From positions 186,001-250,000 of the forward strand of contig NZ_BMFT01000005.1 of the NCBI RefSeq assembly GCF_014639155.1: a stretch of DNA of 64,000 bases, in the 5' to 3' direction. The position numbers and the translations under genes are program-made. Numbering within the stretch: the first letter of the stretch is position 1; each line of letters begins with the position of its first letter. Positions 27,322 to 36,092 of this stretch are shown piece by piece. Source of the DNA: Paenibacillus segetis. GTDB taxonomy: Bacteria; Bacillota; Bacilli; Paenibacillales; Paenibacillaceae. The notes below the pieces were generated by a model. It saw only the letters and a list, made by a program, of their open reading frames with translations, was not told the DNA's origin and ran no database searches.

Positions 27322-28356
27322 ATGAGATTCATGAGCGTTGAGGACATTGAACAAGGACAGTATTTGGGGAAAACAGTATATTCCTCTAATGGTACGGTCT
27401 TATTATCTTCGGGAGTACAGCTTACGGTGTATATGATCAACACCTTGAAGCGAATCGGTGTGACGATGCTGTATATCAAGGACACAGACTTCGAGGATAT
27501 TGAGATCGAAGAAGTATTAAGTGAATCAACAAAGGGACAAGTACTTCAGGAAATGAACCAATTACAGGAGGCTGTTCGATCGGGGAAGGAATGGAGCACC
27601 AAGAAAGTTTTTGGAAGCGTTGATGCCTTATTGAATGATTTGATGAATCATAAGGAAGTGCTTCTACAGCTAACAGAGATAAGAACAACGGACAATGCGC
27701 AATATGTTCATGCAATCAATGTTTGTTTGCTGTCATCGATGATCGGACTGAATATGGGGCTGAATTTCTCCCAATTAAAAGACTTGGCGGTTGGTGCACT
27801 ACTGCATGATATAGGTAAGTCAGTCCCACTGCCTGAAGACGCTAATGAAGATGATATGAAAAATCATCATACCTGGCGGGGATTCGAAATTTTGAAGCAT
27901 AAGCGGGAATTTAATCTATTGATCGCACATACAGCACTTCAACATCATGAATGTCTAAATGGGAGCGGACTACCACGAGGACTTACCAAAGATGAAATTC
28001 ATTTATTCCCTAAGATTGTAGCAGTCGCTAATCTTTATGATAATCTCATTGGCGGGGGAGGAGAAACAGGACGTGGAATGCTACCACATGAGGCGTGCGA
28101 ACATTTGATGGCTTCCTCGGAACAAGAGCTTGATCATGAGGTACTCGTGGAGTTCACAAGAATCGTTTCTGTTTATCCTAATGGTACAGGTGTAAGGCTG
28201 TCGACCAAAGAGAACGGTGTCGTCGTTCGCCAGCATCGTGGACTCCCTGGACGTCCTGTAATCCGTATTATTCGTGGTACAGGTGAAGAATTGGATGTAA
28301 AAGAAGTAGATTTAGCTATTGAGACAACGGTATTTATTGAGGCTGTTTTGGCTTAA
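27322..28356 (+). CDS. HD-GYP domain protein, probable cyclic-di-GMP phosphodiesterase
   Basis: A 344-residue soluble protein. The ATG at 27322 (MRFMSVEDIEQGQYLGKTVY) follows GGGGGGATC; an in-frame TTG eight codons upstream is less likely. The N-terminal domain (about 1-110) is of the type often found before HD-GYP. The HD-GYP domain follows: the HAIN ... LLHDIGK stretch with the metal-binding His-Asp pair, HHTWRGFEIL, HTALQHHECLNGSGLP and ANLYDNLI. The canonical GYP is replaced by GLP in the signature loop, which may alter activity or specificity. No receiver or membrane domain is attached, so what controls it is not visible. Confidence 0.85.
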   Translation: MRFMSVEDIEQGQYLGKTVYSSNGTVLLSSGVQLTVYMINTLKRIGVTMLYIKDTDFEDIEIEEVLSESTKGQVLQEMNQLQEAVRSGKEWSTKKVFGSVDALLNDLMNHKEVLLQLTEIRTTDNAQYVHAINVCLLSSMIGLNMGLNFSQLKDLAVGALLHDIGKSVPLPEDANEDDMKNHHTWRGFEILKHKREFNLLIAHTALQHHECLNGSGLPRGLTKDEIHLFPKIVAVANLYDNLIGGGGETGRGMLPHEACEHLMASSEQELDHEVLVEFTRIVSVYPNGTGVRLSTKENGVVVRQHRGLPGRPVIRIIRGTGEELDVKEVDLAIETTVFIEAVLA

Positions 28357-28494
28357 TATTATAGTGTTTGCGGATGGAAGCTTATTTGATCCTCAGATTA
28401 GGTTTGCTAGGTGCCAGCGGGAATGCTATTATATTTTCTAGTGTACAAGCTATAAGTATACAGGTGGTTATATTAATACAGGGGTGGCTGAGTG

Positions 28495-28737
28495 ATGGAT
28501 TATGTAATTCCTATTATTACTCTAATTGTTGGTTTGGTTGGTGGTTTTTTCATCGGTGTCTTCTATTTACGTAAACAGTTAACGAAGATGCAAAGTGATC
28601 CACAAATGCTTCAGAAGATGGCTAAACAAATGGGTTACAATTTGAATGGCAAACAGATGCAGCGTGCACAACAAATGATGAAGAATCAACCTTCAACAGC
28701 TCCAGGAGCATCAGGAGCACGTCGTAAGAAAAAATAG
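28495..28737 (+). CDS. yneF: Small single-pass membrane protein, UPF0154/YneF-like
   Basis: An 80-residue protein with one N-terminal membrane helix (about 3-22), then KQLTKMQSDPQMLQKMAKQMG, which resembles the UPF0154 motif (NPPI ... MLRxMMxQMG), and a basic tail, GARRKKK. UPF0154 proteins are small, conserved in Bacilli, and of unknown function. GGGGTGG precedes the ATG; a GTG one codon earlier is an alternative start. The C-terminal tail is longer than in B. subtilis YneF. Confidence 0.75.
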   Translation: MDYVIPIITLIVGLVGGFFIGVFYLRKQLTKMQSDPQMLQKMAKQMGYNLNGKQMQRAQQMMKNQPSTAPGASGARRKKK

Positions 28738-28789
28738 TATTTTTATTGCTCAATAAAAGGCATATCTTGTGGAAAGGAGGAGGCGCTTG

Positions 28790-29383
28790 ATGGCAGGACT
28801 CAAAGATTACATTAACAACCATGTTGGTGAGAATAGGGAGCAGATCGAACATCACGTTCGCGAAATTCTGAAGTTGATTGGCGAAGATGTCGAACGGGAA
28901 GGTTTGCTTGAAACCCCGGCCCGGGTTACCCGGATGTATGAAGAAATATTCGGTGGTTATGAGGTTGATCCCCGTGAGGTACTTGGGGTCACCTTCGAAG
29001 AGAATCATCAAGAGCTCGTTATTGTAAAAGACATTGTCTACTATAGCCAATGCGAGCACCATATGGCGCCTTTCTTCGGCAAAGCGCATATCGGATATAT
29101 ACCGAGTGGAAGAATTGCTGGACTCAGCAAACTAGCTAGATTGGTCGAAGTAGTCACCCGCCGTTTGCAGGTGCAAGAGCGTATCACTTCACAACTTGCT
29201 GATATCATGGAAGAAGTATTGGATCCTGCAGGTGTTATGGTCGTCGTGGAAGGTGAACATTTATGCATGTGTGCCCGGGGCGTTAAGAAGCCAGGGAGTA
29301 AGACGATCACTTCAGCAGTACGCGGAAGTTTCCGTAAAGATGCCGCTTCGCGAGCGGAATTTATGTCGTTAATCAAAGAGTAA
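28790..29383 (+). CDS. folE: GTP cyclohydrolase I
   Basis: A 197-residue enzyme that converts GTP to dihydroneopterin triphosphate, the first step of folate synthesis and also of queuosine precursor synthesis. The ATG at 28790 follows AAAGGAGGA; a frame extension upstream lacks a site. Zinc ligands and catalytic residues are intact: Cys and His in [20 protein letters not shown], the later Cys in [20 protein letters not shown], and [23 protein letters not shown]. queG is encoded 1.5 kb upstream; a shared role in queuosine is possible but not shown. A terminator follows. Confidence 0.96.
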   Translation: MAGLKDYINNHVGENREQIEHHVREILKLIGEDVEREGLLETPARVTRMYEEIFGGYEVDPREVLGVTFEENHQELVIVKDIVYYSQCEHHMAPFFGKAHIGYIPSGRIAGLSKLARLVEVVTRRLQVQERITSQLADIMEEVLDPAGVMVVVEGEHLCMCARGVKKPGSKTITSAVRGSFRKDAASRAEFMSLIKE

Positions 29384-29394
29384 TCAGATTAAAT

Positions 29395-29445
29395 AAAGAG
29401 GCTGACGAGAGGAATATCAATATTCTATCGTCAACCTCTTTTTAT
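29395..29445. terminator. Bidirectional terminator between folE and the SOD-fusion gene
   Basis: AAAGAGGCTGACGA (29395-29408) pairs with TCGTCAACCTCTTT (29428-29441) with one mismatch and a 19-base loop. T-runs follow on both strands. Confidence 0.8.
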
Positions 29446-29461
29446 TTATAGTGTCTCTGTG

Positions 29462-30685
29462 TCAGAACGGTTCCCATATTAATTTCTTGGCTTCGTCGTA
29501 ACGTTTTGCTACCTCAGGCCAATAAACGACGTTCCACCAGTCAGTAATATATTTTGGTCGTTCATTCTGATGTTTCAGGTAATAAGCGTGTTCCCATACA
29601 TCCAAAGGAAGTAGGGGGACAATGTCCCACTGAGAGAGGTTTTGATGTTTCTCCGCCGTCAGTATTTCTAAGCGATGACTGCGTGGACTCCAAACGAGAA
29701 CAGCCCATCCCCCGCCTTCAACCTTTTCAGCAGCTTTCGAGAACTGATCATGGAAAGCTTCATAGCTACCAAAATCCCGTTTGATTTGTTCTAGTAACTC
29801 ACCTTCCGGCTTACCGCCTCCCTTAGGACTCATCGTATCCCAAAAGATCGTATGCAGATAATGTCCTGCTCCGTTAAATGCTAGTTCACGCTCCCAATGT
29901 TTCACGAGATCGAAATTACCCGATTTACGAGCTTCCTGAAGCTTTTTCTCGGCTTTGTTTAAATCATCAACATAGACTTTGTGGTGTTTGTCATGGTGAA
30001 TACGCATCGTTTTTTCGTCAATATAAGGTTCCAGTGCATTGTAGGGATAAGGAAGTGGGGGAAGGGTGTGTCCGCCAATGGGTACGGGCCGATTAGGATC
30101 AGGGTCAGGATCAGTTTCTTCTGAGTTTGTATCTTTGCGTACTTCAACTGCTTCAACAATGTCCAATTCGACATTTTGATCAATCTGAGGATGTTCATTC
30201 AAGGCAAGATTATGAGGGTCGAGAATCGGAGGAACACCGGTCACGTTGCGACCAAGTTCTCCTGGACGATTGAGCGTTTCGAGTACGCAAATGAAATACT
30301 CTGATTCGCGGATAATATGCAACAGTACTGTATTAGCCAGTGGAACACTTCTAACAGCGGCACTTTGCTCCATCATGCAATACAGTTGTCTTATGAATTC
30401 ATGAGATTGCCGACAAGATGTTTTAATAAGCTGTTCAGTCTGTTGGATTAACCATGGATTACAAGCCGCTTGTTCTCCAGACAATCCATATTGCAATAAG
30501 GTATGAGCGGCATGCTCTGTAGCTGCAAATACTTTCTCCCAATCATCTAGAAGTTTTACGTAACACATCTCAAGATTAGGAACAATTGCTTTAATGACCT
30601 CGGTATGCTCTTTTTCTTGTCCTTTCCAGAAACGGATCTCTTCTAAAATGCGGACAGGTAAATAAGGCCCGTAAACAAATAGCAT
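29462..30685 (-). CDS. Helical N-terminal domain fused to an Fe/Mn superoxide dismutase (SodF-like)
   Basis: A 407-residue protein in two parts. Residues about 1-160 form an alpha-helical domain with regularly placed His, Glu and Trp (RILEEIRFWKGQEKEHTEVI, CRQSHEFIRQL), resembling the four-helix DUF2935/hemerythrin-like fold. A Pro/Asp-rich linker (SEETDPDPDPNRP) leads to a superoxide dismutase domain (about 207-407) with all four metal ligands: His in MRIHHDKHH, His in LHTIFW, and Asp and His in [10 protein letters not shown]. subtilis SodF is also an N-terminally extended dismutase. An AGGAGG site precedes the ATG. Metal ligands suggest activity; the purpose of the fused domain is unknown. 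Confidence 0.85.
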   Translation of the reverse strand: MLFVYGPYLPVRILEEIRFWKGQEKEHTEVIKAIVPNLEMCYVKLLDDWEKVFAATEHAAHTLLQYGLSGEQAACNPWLIQQTEQLIKTSCRQSHEFIRQLYCMMEQSAAVRSVPLANTVLLHIIRESEYFICVLETLNRPGELGRNVTGVPPILDPHNLALNEHPQIDQNVELDIVEAVEVRKDTNSEETDPDPDPNRPVPIGGHTLPPLPYPYNALEPYIDEKTMRIHHDKHHKVYVDDLNKAEKKLQEARKSGNFDLVKHWERELAFNGAGHYLHTIFWDTMSPKGGGKPEGELLEQIKRDFGSYEAFHDQFSKAAEKVEGGGWAVLVWSPRSHRLEILTAEKHQNLSQWDIVPLLPLDVWEHAYYLKHQNERPKYITDWWNVVYWPEVAKRYDEAKKLIWEPF

Positions 30686-30759
30686 CGGGTAACCTCCTAA
30701 TTTAATAAGCTCTTAAATACTTATTCGAAAGAAGGTTTGGCCTATGCTACTGCTAATTG

Positions 30760-31770
30760 TTAATTGAGCCCTAGATTATTGTTATTCTGCTCAGATAAAC
30801 CGATGTTACTTAGGAAGTTAGATACTTTACGCAAATACTCTTTCGGATGTTCTCGGAATATCATTTCGTGATGGGATCCATCCACAATCCATACCCCAGA
30901 ATTGGAGTTAGTCTGATTGGCAGCCAGTTGCTCTGCGATTGGATAAGGTGCTTTCTCATCTTCGGTTCCATGTATAAATAGTGTCGGGAAAGGATAATCC
31001 TTGGATTTGACTTCTGGATATGGAATTTGGCGCAGGCTGGTGCCATTCAGTGCTGGTAGCAGCATTCCGATGATTTCCAGTGAAGGGTGACGTGGTAGAT
31101 CAATATGTTGACGAATGTTGTGATACATCGTATCTGGCTCTAGCAAGAAGGTGCTATCGAGAATCATCCCATCGATATCCTGACTGGTTAAAGCGGCTTG
31201 TAGTGCCGTTCCGGCGCCCATAGAGAAGCCCCAAACGACGAGTTCCTCTGCTCCAAGTTGTTTAGATAGTTTGATGGCACCGAGGAGTTGTTCGGCTTCT
31301 TTTTTACCACCTGTAGCTACTTCTTTACTGTTCTGAGCGGCGAATCCGTAGTCGAACATGAGTACGTTAAAGTTCAAACGATGTGCGAAGTGAGCCAAAT
31401 CATACATAGGTACCCAGGTTTCTTCACGATTTGCACCGTATCCATGACTGAATATGATCGTCTTCTTTGATTCCTCCGCCGGAATATACCAGCCCTGCAT
31501 GAGTCTACTACCGTCTGCCGCGGGGAACGTAACATCTACATATTCTAAATTCTTGGATAGCATTGGATTCGAGTATAGCGGAGCTACAGTAGGATTAGAG
31601 AGCACCCAGGCAATGTAGCCGTGTAAGGAAACAAAGCAAAATATGAAAAAGAACAGGACGGATAGTAGGAATGCGACAATGATATGTTTGATGCTAAAAT
31701 GCCGCGTTGTAAGTCCGGTATCATTTAAATCGGAATGTAGGGGGAGACGGGTCTGGGTTGTCTGATTCAT
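30760..31770 (-). CDS. Membrane-anchored alpha/beta hydrolase
   Basis: A 336-residue protein with an N-terminal cytoplasmic stretch, one membrane helix (about 28-56) and an alpha/beta hydrolase domain (about 85-325) that should lie outside. The catalytic triad is visible: Ser in WGFSMGAG, Asp in HGTEDEKAP and His in GSHHEMI. The oxyanion strand FSHGYGANRE is typical of the YfkN-like/peptidase S9-like hydrolases of Bacillus. The C-terminus is Asn-rich (EQNNNNLGLN). GGAGGAG precedes the ATG. The substrate is unknown; an esterase or serine aminopeptidase activity is plausible. Confidence 0.85.
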   Translation of the reverse strand: MNQTTQTRLPLHSDLNDTGLTTRHFSIKHIIVAFLLSVLFFFIFCFVSLHGYIAWVLSNPTVAPLYSNPMLSKNLEYVDVTFPAADGSRLMQGWYIPAEESKKTIIFSHGYGANREETWVPMYDLAHFAHRLNFNVLMFDYGFAAQNSKEVATGGKKEAEQLLGAIKLSKQLGAEELVVWGFSMGAGTALQAALTSQDIDGMILDSTFLLEPDTMYHNIRQHIDLPRHPSLEIIGMLLPALNGTSLRQIPYPEVKSKDYPFPTLFIHGTEDEKAPYPIAEQLAANQTNSNSGVWIVDGSHHEMIFREHPKEYLRKVSNFLSNIGLSEQNNNNLGLN

Positions 31771-31930
31771 GTTCTCTCCTCCAATTCAAAATTTATATTA
31801 TATTTTAATTATATGAGTAGAGTACTTAAAAATTTAGTCTGGTTATGTCGAATAAAAGAAAATTTAGTATAAAACTATCGTAAAACTAGCATCTAACAAA
31901 GTCAATGAATAAGGTTGGTTTAGTACCTAA

Positions 31931-31959
31931 TTGACGGAATGGAGCGTTTTCCATATAAT
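31931..31959 (+). promoter_or_regulatory. Sigma-A promoter of the IclR-type gene
   Basis: TTGACG (31931-31936), 17 bases, TATAAT (31954-31959): one mismatch from consensus with ideal spacing, 49 bases before the start codon. Confidence 0.75.
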
Positions 31960-32008
31960 TTATGTAACCATGTTTCATCCAGTGAAACTCTAGGGGGAGA
32001 ATTGCCAA

Positions 32009-32755
32009 ATGGAAGACCGGAAATTAACGGTTCGCGCTGTTGAGCGGGCGCTTGATATATTGATGTGTTTTACCAAGGGGAGCGACCTTGGGCTGACAGA
32101 AATTGCAGGGAGAATTGGGTTACACAAAAGTACGGTGCATAGGCTTCTGACTACACTTGAGGAGAAAGGTTTTGTTATTCGTGACGCGTCGACGGAGAAA
32201 TATTCTCTTGGATTGAAGGTATGGGAATTGTCGGCGCATTTATCACAAAATGATGATCCCGCTATACTGTTGCTTCCACAGATGGAGCGGCTACGGGACC
32301 GCTTAGGTGAGACGGTTAGTTTATACTTACGAGATGGTATTGATCGGTTAAGAATTGGGGCCGTACAGAGTAATCAGGCCATCCGACGGGTCGCTGTTGT
32401 TGGTGCGAGATTACCGTTATATGTGGGAGCCTCAAGTAAGGTACTTGTTGCTTATGCCGATGAAGCAGTGTTGAAAGCAGTACTGGACGACCCTGAATGG
32501 CCACCCTCAATCGACCGTGAGGTATATGTGTCCCAACTGCAGGAAATACGTAAACTAGGTTATGCGACAAGCTATGAGGAACGGGAGCCTGGAGCGGCAG
32601 CTGTCTCCGCACCGATCTTTGATCGAAGAGGAAACATCGCAGCGGCTCTATCTCTATCAGGTCCTGTAAGTCGGCTGTCACCACAGACGCTGATAGAATT
32701 TAGTCCAGTGCTGATCGAAGCGGCGCGGGAGATGGGTATGATGATACATTCCTAA
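32009..32755 (+). CDS. IclR-family transcriptional regulator
   Basis: A 248-residue DNA-binding protein. The N-terminal winged helix-turn-helix (about 6-65, including LGLTEIAGRIGLHKSTVHRLLTTLEEKGFV) is followed by a C-terminal effector domain (about 80-247) with the LRIGAVQSNQAIRRVAVVGARLPLYVGASSKVLVAY stretch usual in the family. Members regulate catabolic genes in response to small organic acids. A GGGGGAG site precedes the ATG. Neighbours do not reveal the target: a hydrolase lies divergent, another convergent. Confidence 0.93.
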   Translation: MEDRKLTVRAVERALDILMCFTKGSDLGLTEIAGRIGLHKSTVHRLLTTLEEKGFVIRDASTEKYSLGLKVWELSAHLSQNDDPAILLLPQMERLRDRLGETVSLYLRDGIDRLRIGAVQSNQAIRRVAVVGARLPLYVGASSKVLVAYADEAVLKAVLDDPEWPPSIDREVYVSQLQEIRKLGYATSYEEREPGAAAVSAPIFDRRGNIAAALSLSGPVSRLSPQTLIEFSPVLIEAAREMGMMIHS

Positions 32756-32776
32756 CATGAAGCTTTAAAATAGTTA

Positions 32777-32818
32777 AGGGGGTATCCTTAGTAGATAAAT
32801 CTACTAGGGATACCCCCT
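32777..32818. terminator. Strong hairpin between convergent genes, probable terminator
   Basis: A near-perfect 19-base stem, 32777-32795 (AGGGGGTATCCTTAGTAGA) with 32800-32818, and a TAAA loop. The T-tract expected of a classic terminator is missing, so it may act by structure alone or stabilise the 3' ends. Confidence 0.6.
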
Positions 32819-32845
32819 AATGCAATATTAGAGTGAGGAATGATG

Positions 32846-34444
32846 TTATTTTATCTTTTGAATCCAAGCGGCGATGTCGTCAATAATAGATTTAGAAACA
32901 TTGGAGGGTGCGTTATATTCTGCGGCAACGGAGATACCATCGTATTCTGCCAGTAGGTGATTTACTTTTGGATACGATTTAAATTCGACGTCTTTCCGGT
33001 CCTTAAGCGCCGTTTTCCAGCCTTCGTATTGTCTCATTGTTACTTGGACGTCGTTCTCTCCCTGTAAGACTAGCATATGGCCGGTTTGTTTCTTGGCTAG
33101 GTCAGATGGTTTATAACCTCTTTGTTCAAACCACCAATAGGCAGGTTGTGACGGGAAATTGGCTGGTAAGTTATCCAATGAATATTGCGGATCATTTAAC
33201 ATGTCTGCCATGGATTTAAGTAGCGTGGCATTTTGAATCATAGGCGTCGTATCTTGACCCAACTCTTTGAGGCGAGAAATAAACTCTGCTTGCTGATCTT
33301 CCATGGTATTAATGAATGTGTCACTAGGTCCGGCTAAGAGAATGCTGCCGGCTATATCACCATTCTTGTCAGCATCTAATATTAGAGGCATAGCAAGGCC
33401 ACCCTGACTATGTCCAGCTACAAAGATGCGTGAAGCATCAATGTTGGCAGTTTCTTTGAGCAATTTCACAGCCAAAATGGCATCATCTACCGTTTCATTC
33501 TTCAATGTGAATTTGGGATTTGATGCTACAGCAAAGGTGTGCTCATAGGTTACTTTATCATAACGCAGTACGGCAATACCTTGAGATGCGAGTCCCGCCG
33601 CAATGTCGCGAAATGGCTTGGCTCCGCCGATGGCTTCATCGCGGTTATTCGTTCCTGATCCATGAACTAACACAACCGCCGGGAAAGGACCTTTGCCAAC
33701 AGGCATAGTGAGTGTTCCAGGCAATGCGAGGGCCCCCTCACCTACGACTATCTCCTGTTCTGTATATGAAGCGGCGTTATCATAGGATGGTTTTTGATAA
33801 AGTGAAGCTGAGGCTACACCAAGGTACAGGTCGTCAATTTGGCCCGAAGGATTTAACCGTAACGTTAGGTCAAACGGGATGGTGCTTTTGAAAGTATAGG
33901 TAACATTTCGATGAATAGCGTTGCTGCTCTCGCTCTTAGCAACCTGTTCTGTAGCCTTACCGAACTGGGCCTCACAGCTTCTCCATAATTGATCCAGTAA
34001 AGCTGAAGGGATAGCGGCAGACATGGTTGGACTAACATACTCTGCAGCTTTGGCTCCATCACCTGATTTTAATAGTTCAAGAAAAAGGTCTGCTGTATCG
34101 GTGCTTACTTTAACTGATAATGCATTAGCAATAACGTCTTCTTCAATTAGAACATGACCTTGGACGAGCCGTACTGGCTTACTCAGGTTAATGGACTGCC
34201 CGTCAATTAATGCTTTGCTGTCGCCGACTTGAAGCACGAGAACATGATTATCCTTCGTGATGGTAACACTTTGTTTGCTTTGATCCCAAGTAACATTGGC
34301 TCCAAGCTTGGCGGCCACTTCCCGAACAGGCGCTATTGCAGTTCCACTTTGCGCTGGGTCAGCGAAGGCTGAAATAGCAGGTAAGGTAAGTGAAAGTGCC
34401 ATTGCAGTAGTTGCGACTAAATGTAATTTTTTATTCTTTGACAT
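32846..34444 (-). CDS. Secreted alpha/beta hydrolase with copper-amine-oxidase-N-like and DUF3887 domains
   Basis: A 532-residue exported protein with signal peptide MSKNKKLHLVATTAMALSL to ISAFADP. Next come a copper-amine-oxidase N-terminal-like domain (about 37-115; APVREVAAKLGANVTWDQSKQ), common in Paenibacillus surface proteins, a DUF3887 domain (about 118-225; LFLELLKSGDGAKAAEYVSP), and an alpha/beta hydrolase domain (about 245-532). The triad is Ser in AGHSQGG, Asp in GENDVQV and His in VNHLL. DUF3887 with a hydrolase is a known pairing. It probably acts on an ester or acyl group outside the cell; the substrate is unknown. Confidence 0.85.
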   Translation of the reverse strand: MSKNKKLHLVATTAMALSLTLPAISAFADPAQSGTAIAPVREVAAKLGANVTWDQSKQSVTITKDNHVLVLQVGDSKALIDGQSINLSKPVRLVQGHVLIEEDVIANALSVKVSTDTADLFLELLKSGDGAKAAEYVSPTMSAAIPSALLDQLWRSCEAQFGKATEQVAKSESSNAIHRNVTYTFKSTIPFDLTLRLNPSGQIDDLYLGVASASLYQKPSYDNAASYTEQEIVVGEGALALPGTLTMPVGKGPFPAVVLVHGSGTNNRDEAIGGAKPFRDIAAGLASQGIAVLRYDKVTYEHTFAVASNPKFTLKNETVDDAILAVKLLKETANIDASRIFVAGHSQGGLAMPLILDADKNGDIAGSILLAGPSDTFINTMEDQQAEFISRLKELGQDTTPMIQNATLLKSMADMLNDPQYSLDNLPANFPSQPAYWWFEQRGYKPSDLAKKQTGHMLVLQGENDVQVTMRQYEGWKTALKDRKDVEFKSYPKVNHLLAEYDGISVAAEYNAPSNVSKSIIDDIAAWIQKIK

Positions 34445-34490
34445 AATTTCCTCCTATTAAAATGAATTGAGAGTATATATGCATTTGCAG

Positions 34491-35591
34491 TTAACCTTTA
34501 TAAAAGGAGACTGCAACAATGATGACGATAATTCCAATTAACATGAGCCAGCCCTTAGGGTTTGCGAAGTTAACAGTCCAGCCAATTCCTGATCTTTTCT
34601 CAACCCAAATGGCTGGGTCTTGGGGGTTAAAATATACAACACCGAGCTTCCAATAGGCATCATCGTTCACGGGTTGTATAGGCGAACCAACCTTTGAACG
34701 ACCAATTCGGCTTCCGCCCTGCCCGGTAGTAATCGAGAGAACTAGAGCGAATAGGACAATGAAGATAGGAATAAGAACACTAACGAACATGATGATCTCT
34801 ATACTTTGTGGATACATCATATTAAACTGAATCAAGGTGAACAGGATGATCATTGCAAACGAGGAGATCAATGTGAACATGGACCATCTGCGACGAAAAA
34901 TGATGTTTTGTCTAACGGATTGTTCTGGATTTGCAGCGTGGACTTGTTGTTTGCTGCTAGAAATACTGCGGTTTATCAACAGGAACATTAAGATCATGAT
35001 TAATTGCATGATACTTGGAAACAGAACAGTCCACATGGACTTGGCAGCGGTGCGTACAACATTACCTTGAAAGTCAAATTTCATTGCGATCGTATCTGGG
35101 ATTCGGTCGTAATTAGCAAAGACGAAGATCGCACAGATTACAGTTATAGCGAAATGAATGAGAAACCATTTATTAGATACAGCGAGCTTCTGCCTGCGAA
35201 AGTTGGTATCTACAGCAATGAACGTTTTATTCGTGGGGCCTGGGGGAAGAGACGGTTTGAGTTGCTTCATTTTGAAATAAAAGATGAGATTTAGGATCGT
35301 AGATACCAATATCATACCAATTATGCACACACCAAGCGTTATGCCTTGACCTAGTTCTCCTGTGGTGTTCAATAATCCGATTAAGCCAATGATGAACAAA
35401 ATGCCGTAGATGATACAGCTAATGGAGGCGAAGGTCTTACGCATCCCGCGAAGAAGATCACTACGATAGTGCTCTTCACTAACAGAAACCCCGAAACTGA
35501 CCGTTTCTCTCGTTAAATAAGGCATGAAAGCGAGCATGATGGAAATCGGGGCAAATAGCAGGATTAAGATAAAGGCAGATACTATTTGCAT
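34491..35591 (-). CDS. DUF1648/DUF5808 multi-pass membrane protein
   Basis: A 366-residue membrane protein. The start is ATG 35591 (MQIVSAFILILLF), preceded by AAAGGAAG. Its first base is the last of the stop codon of the GntR gene (TAATG), so translation is coupled. It has about eight helices, a DUF1648 segment (ANYDRIPDTIAMKFDFQGNVV) and a C-terminal DUF5808-like piece (YWKLGVVYFNPQDPAIWVEKRSGIGWTVN). Proteins of this kind occur with GntR/YtrA repressors in Bacilli and are thought to respond to cell-envelope stress or toxins; function here is inferred only from context. Confidence 0.82.
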   Translation of the reverse strand: MQIVSAFILILLFAPISIMLAFMPYLTRETVSFGVSVSEEHYRSDLLRGMRKTFASISCIIYGILFIIGLIGLLNTTGELGQGITLGVCIIGMILVSTILNLIFYFKMKQLKPSLPPGPTNKTFIAVDTNFRRQKLAVSNKWFLIHFAITVICAIFVFANYDRIPDTIAMKFDFQGNVVRTAAKSMWTVLFPSIMQLIMILMFLLINRSISSSKQQVHAANPEQSVRQNIIFRRRWSMFTLISSFAMIILFTLIQFNMMYPQSIEIIMFVSVLIPIFIVLFALVLSITTGQGGSRIGRSKVGSPIQPVNDDAYWKLGVVYFNPQDPAIWVEKRSGIGWTVNFANPKGWLMLIGIIVIIVAVSFYKG

Positions 35592-35989
35592 TATGAATCT
35601 TCCTTTCTGTCGTGTGTTATTTCTTTGTGTATATGCTCCACAACCCGAAGGAGCTCTTCCTTGCTCATTCCTCGGCAAATCGCTTCAGCGACGATGGGCT
35701 TGAGCTCTCTGTACTGTTTGTCAGAGTATTCAGTTGTTACCGGCGGCATACCATCGGGTTGGATGACGACACCTTTCTGACGGTGAACCTGAATAAATCC
35801 ATCCTGTTTGAGTAAGGTGTATGCCTTGTTAACTGTATGAAGATTAACACCGATGTCGGCAGCGAGACTACGAACGGAAGGGAGTGGTTCGCCAAGTTGT
35901 AATCGTCCGCTGGCAATCCCTTCAATAATTTGATTCACTAGTTGTGTGTATATTGGAACCTCTGATTGCATATCAAGTTCAATAATCAA
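35591..35989 (-). CDS. GntR-family regulator, YtrA type
   Basis: A 132-residue DNA-binding protein with a winged helix domain (about 8-78; QIIEGIASGRLQLGEPLPSVRSLAADIGVNLHTVNKAYTLLKQDGFI) and a short C-terminal tail, as in the YtrA subgroup. It starts at TTG 35989, with AAAGGAGG at good spacing. It is the first gene of a two-gene operon with the DUF1648 protein. Such regulators repress their own operon; a 23-base palindrome just upstream is the likely operator. Confidence 0.92.
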   Translation of the reverse strand: MIIELDMQSEVPIYTQLVNQIIEGIASGRLQLGEPLPSVRSLAADIGVNLHTVNKAYTLLKQDGFIQVHRQKGVVIQPDGMPPVTTEYSDKQYRELKPIVAEAICRGMSKEELLRVVEHIHKEITHDRKEDS

Positions 35990-36011
35990 AGGGGCACCTC
36001 CTTTAATCTAG

Positions 36012-36034
36012 CTGTTATAGTTATAATATAACAG
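36012..36034. promoter_or_regulatory. Palindromic operator candidate for the GntR/YtrA-type regulator
   Basis: CTGTTATA (36012-36019) and TATAACAG (36027-36034) form an inverted repeat with a seven-base centre. It lies 23-45 bases upstream of the gntR start and carries TATA-like -10 sequences, fitting autorepression. Confidence 0.6.
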
Positions 36035-36063
36035 TTATATAACGCAGACGCAATCTTTTTGTA

Positions 36064-36092
36064 TTGACAGCTTAAGTGGATTGGCAGATAAT
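36064..36092 (+). promoter_or_regulatory. Promoter candidate for the peptide-importer operon
   Basis: TTGACA (36064-36069), 17 bases, GATAAT (36087-36092). The -35 is perfect and the -10 has one mismatch; it lies 51 bases before the first gene. A neighbouring TATAAT at 36092-36097 would be spaced too far (22 bases). Confidence 0.55.

Noticed and set aside
28368..28574. 68-residue open frame after the HD-GYP gene
   Set aside because: No ribosome site, overlaps the well-supported YneF-like gene, and composition is unlike a protein.
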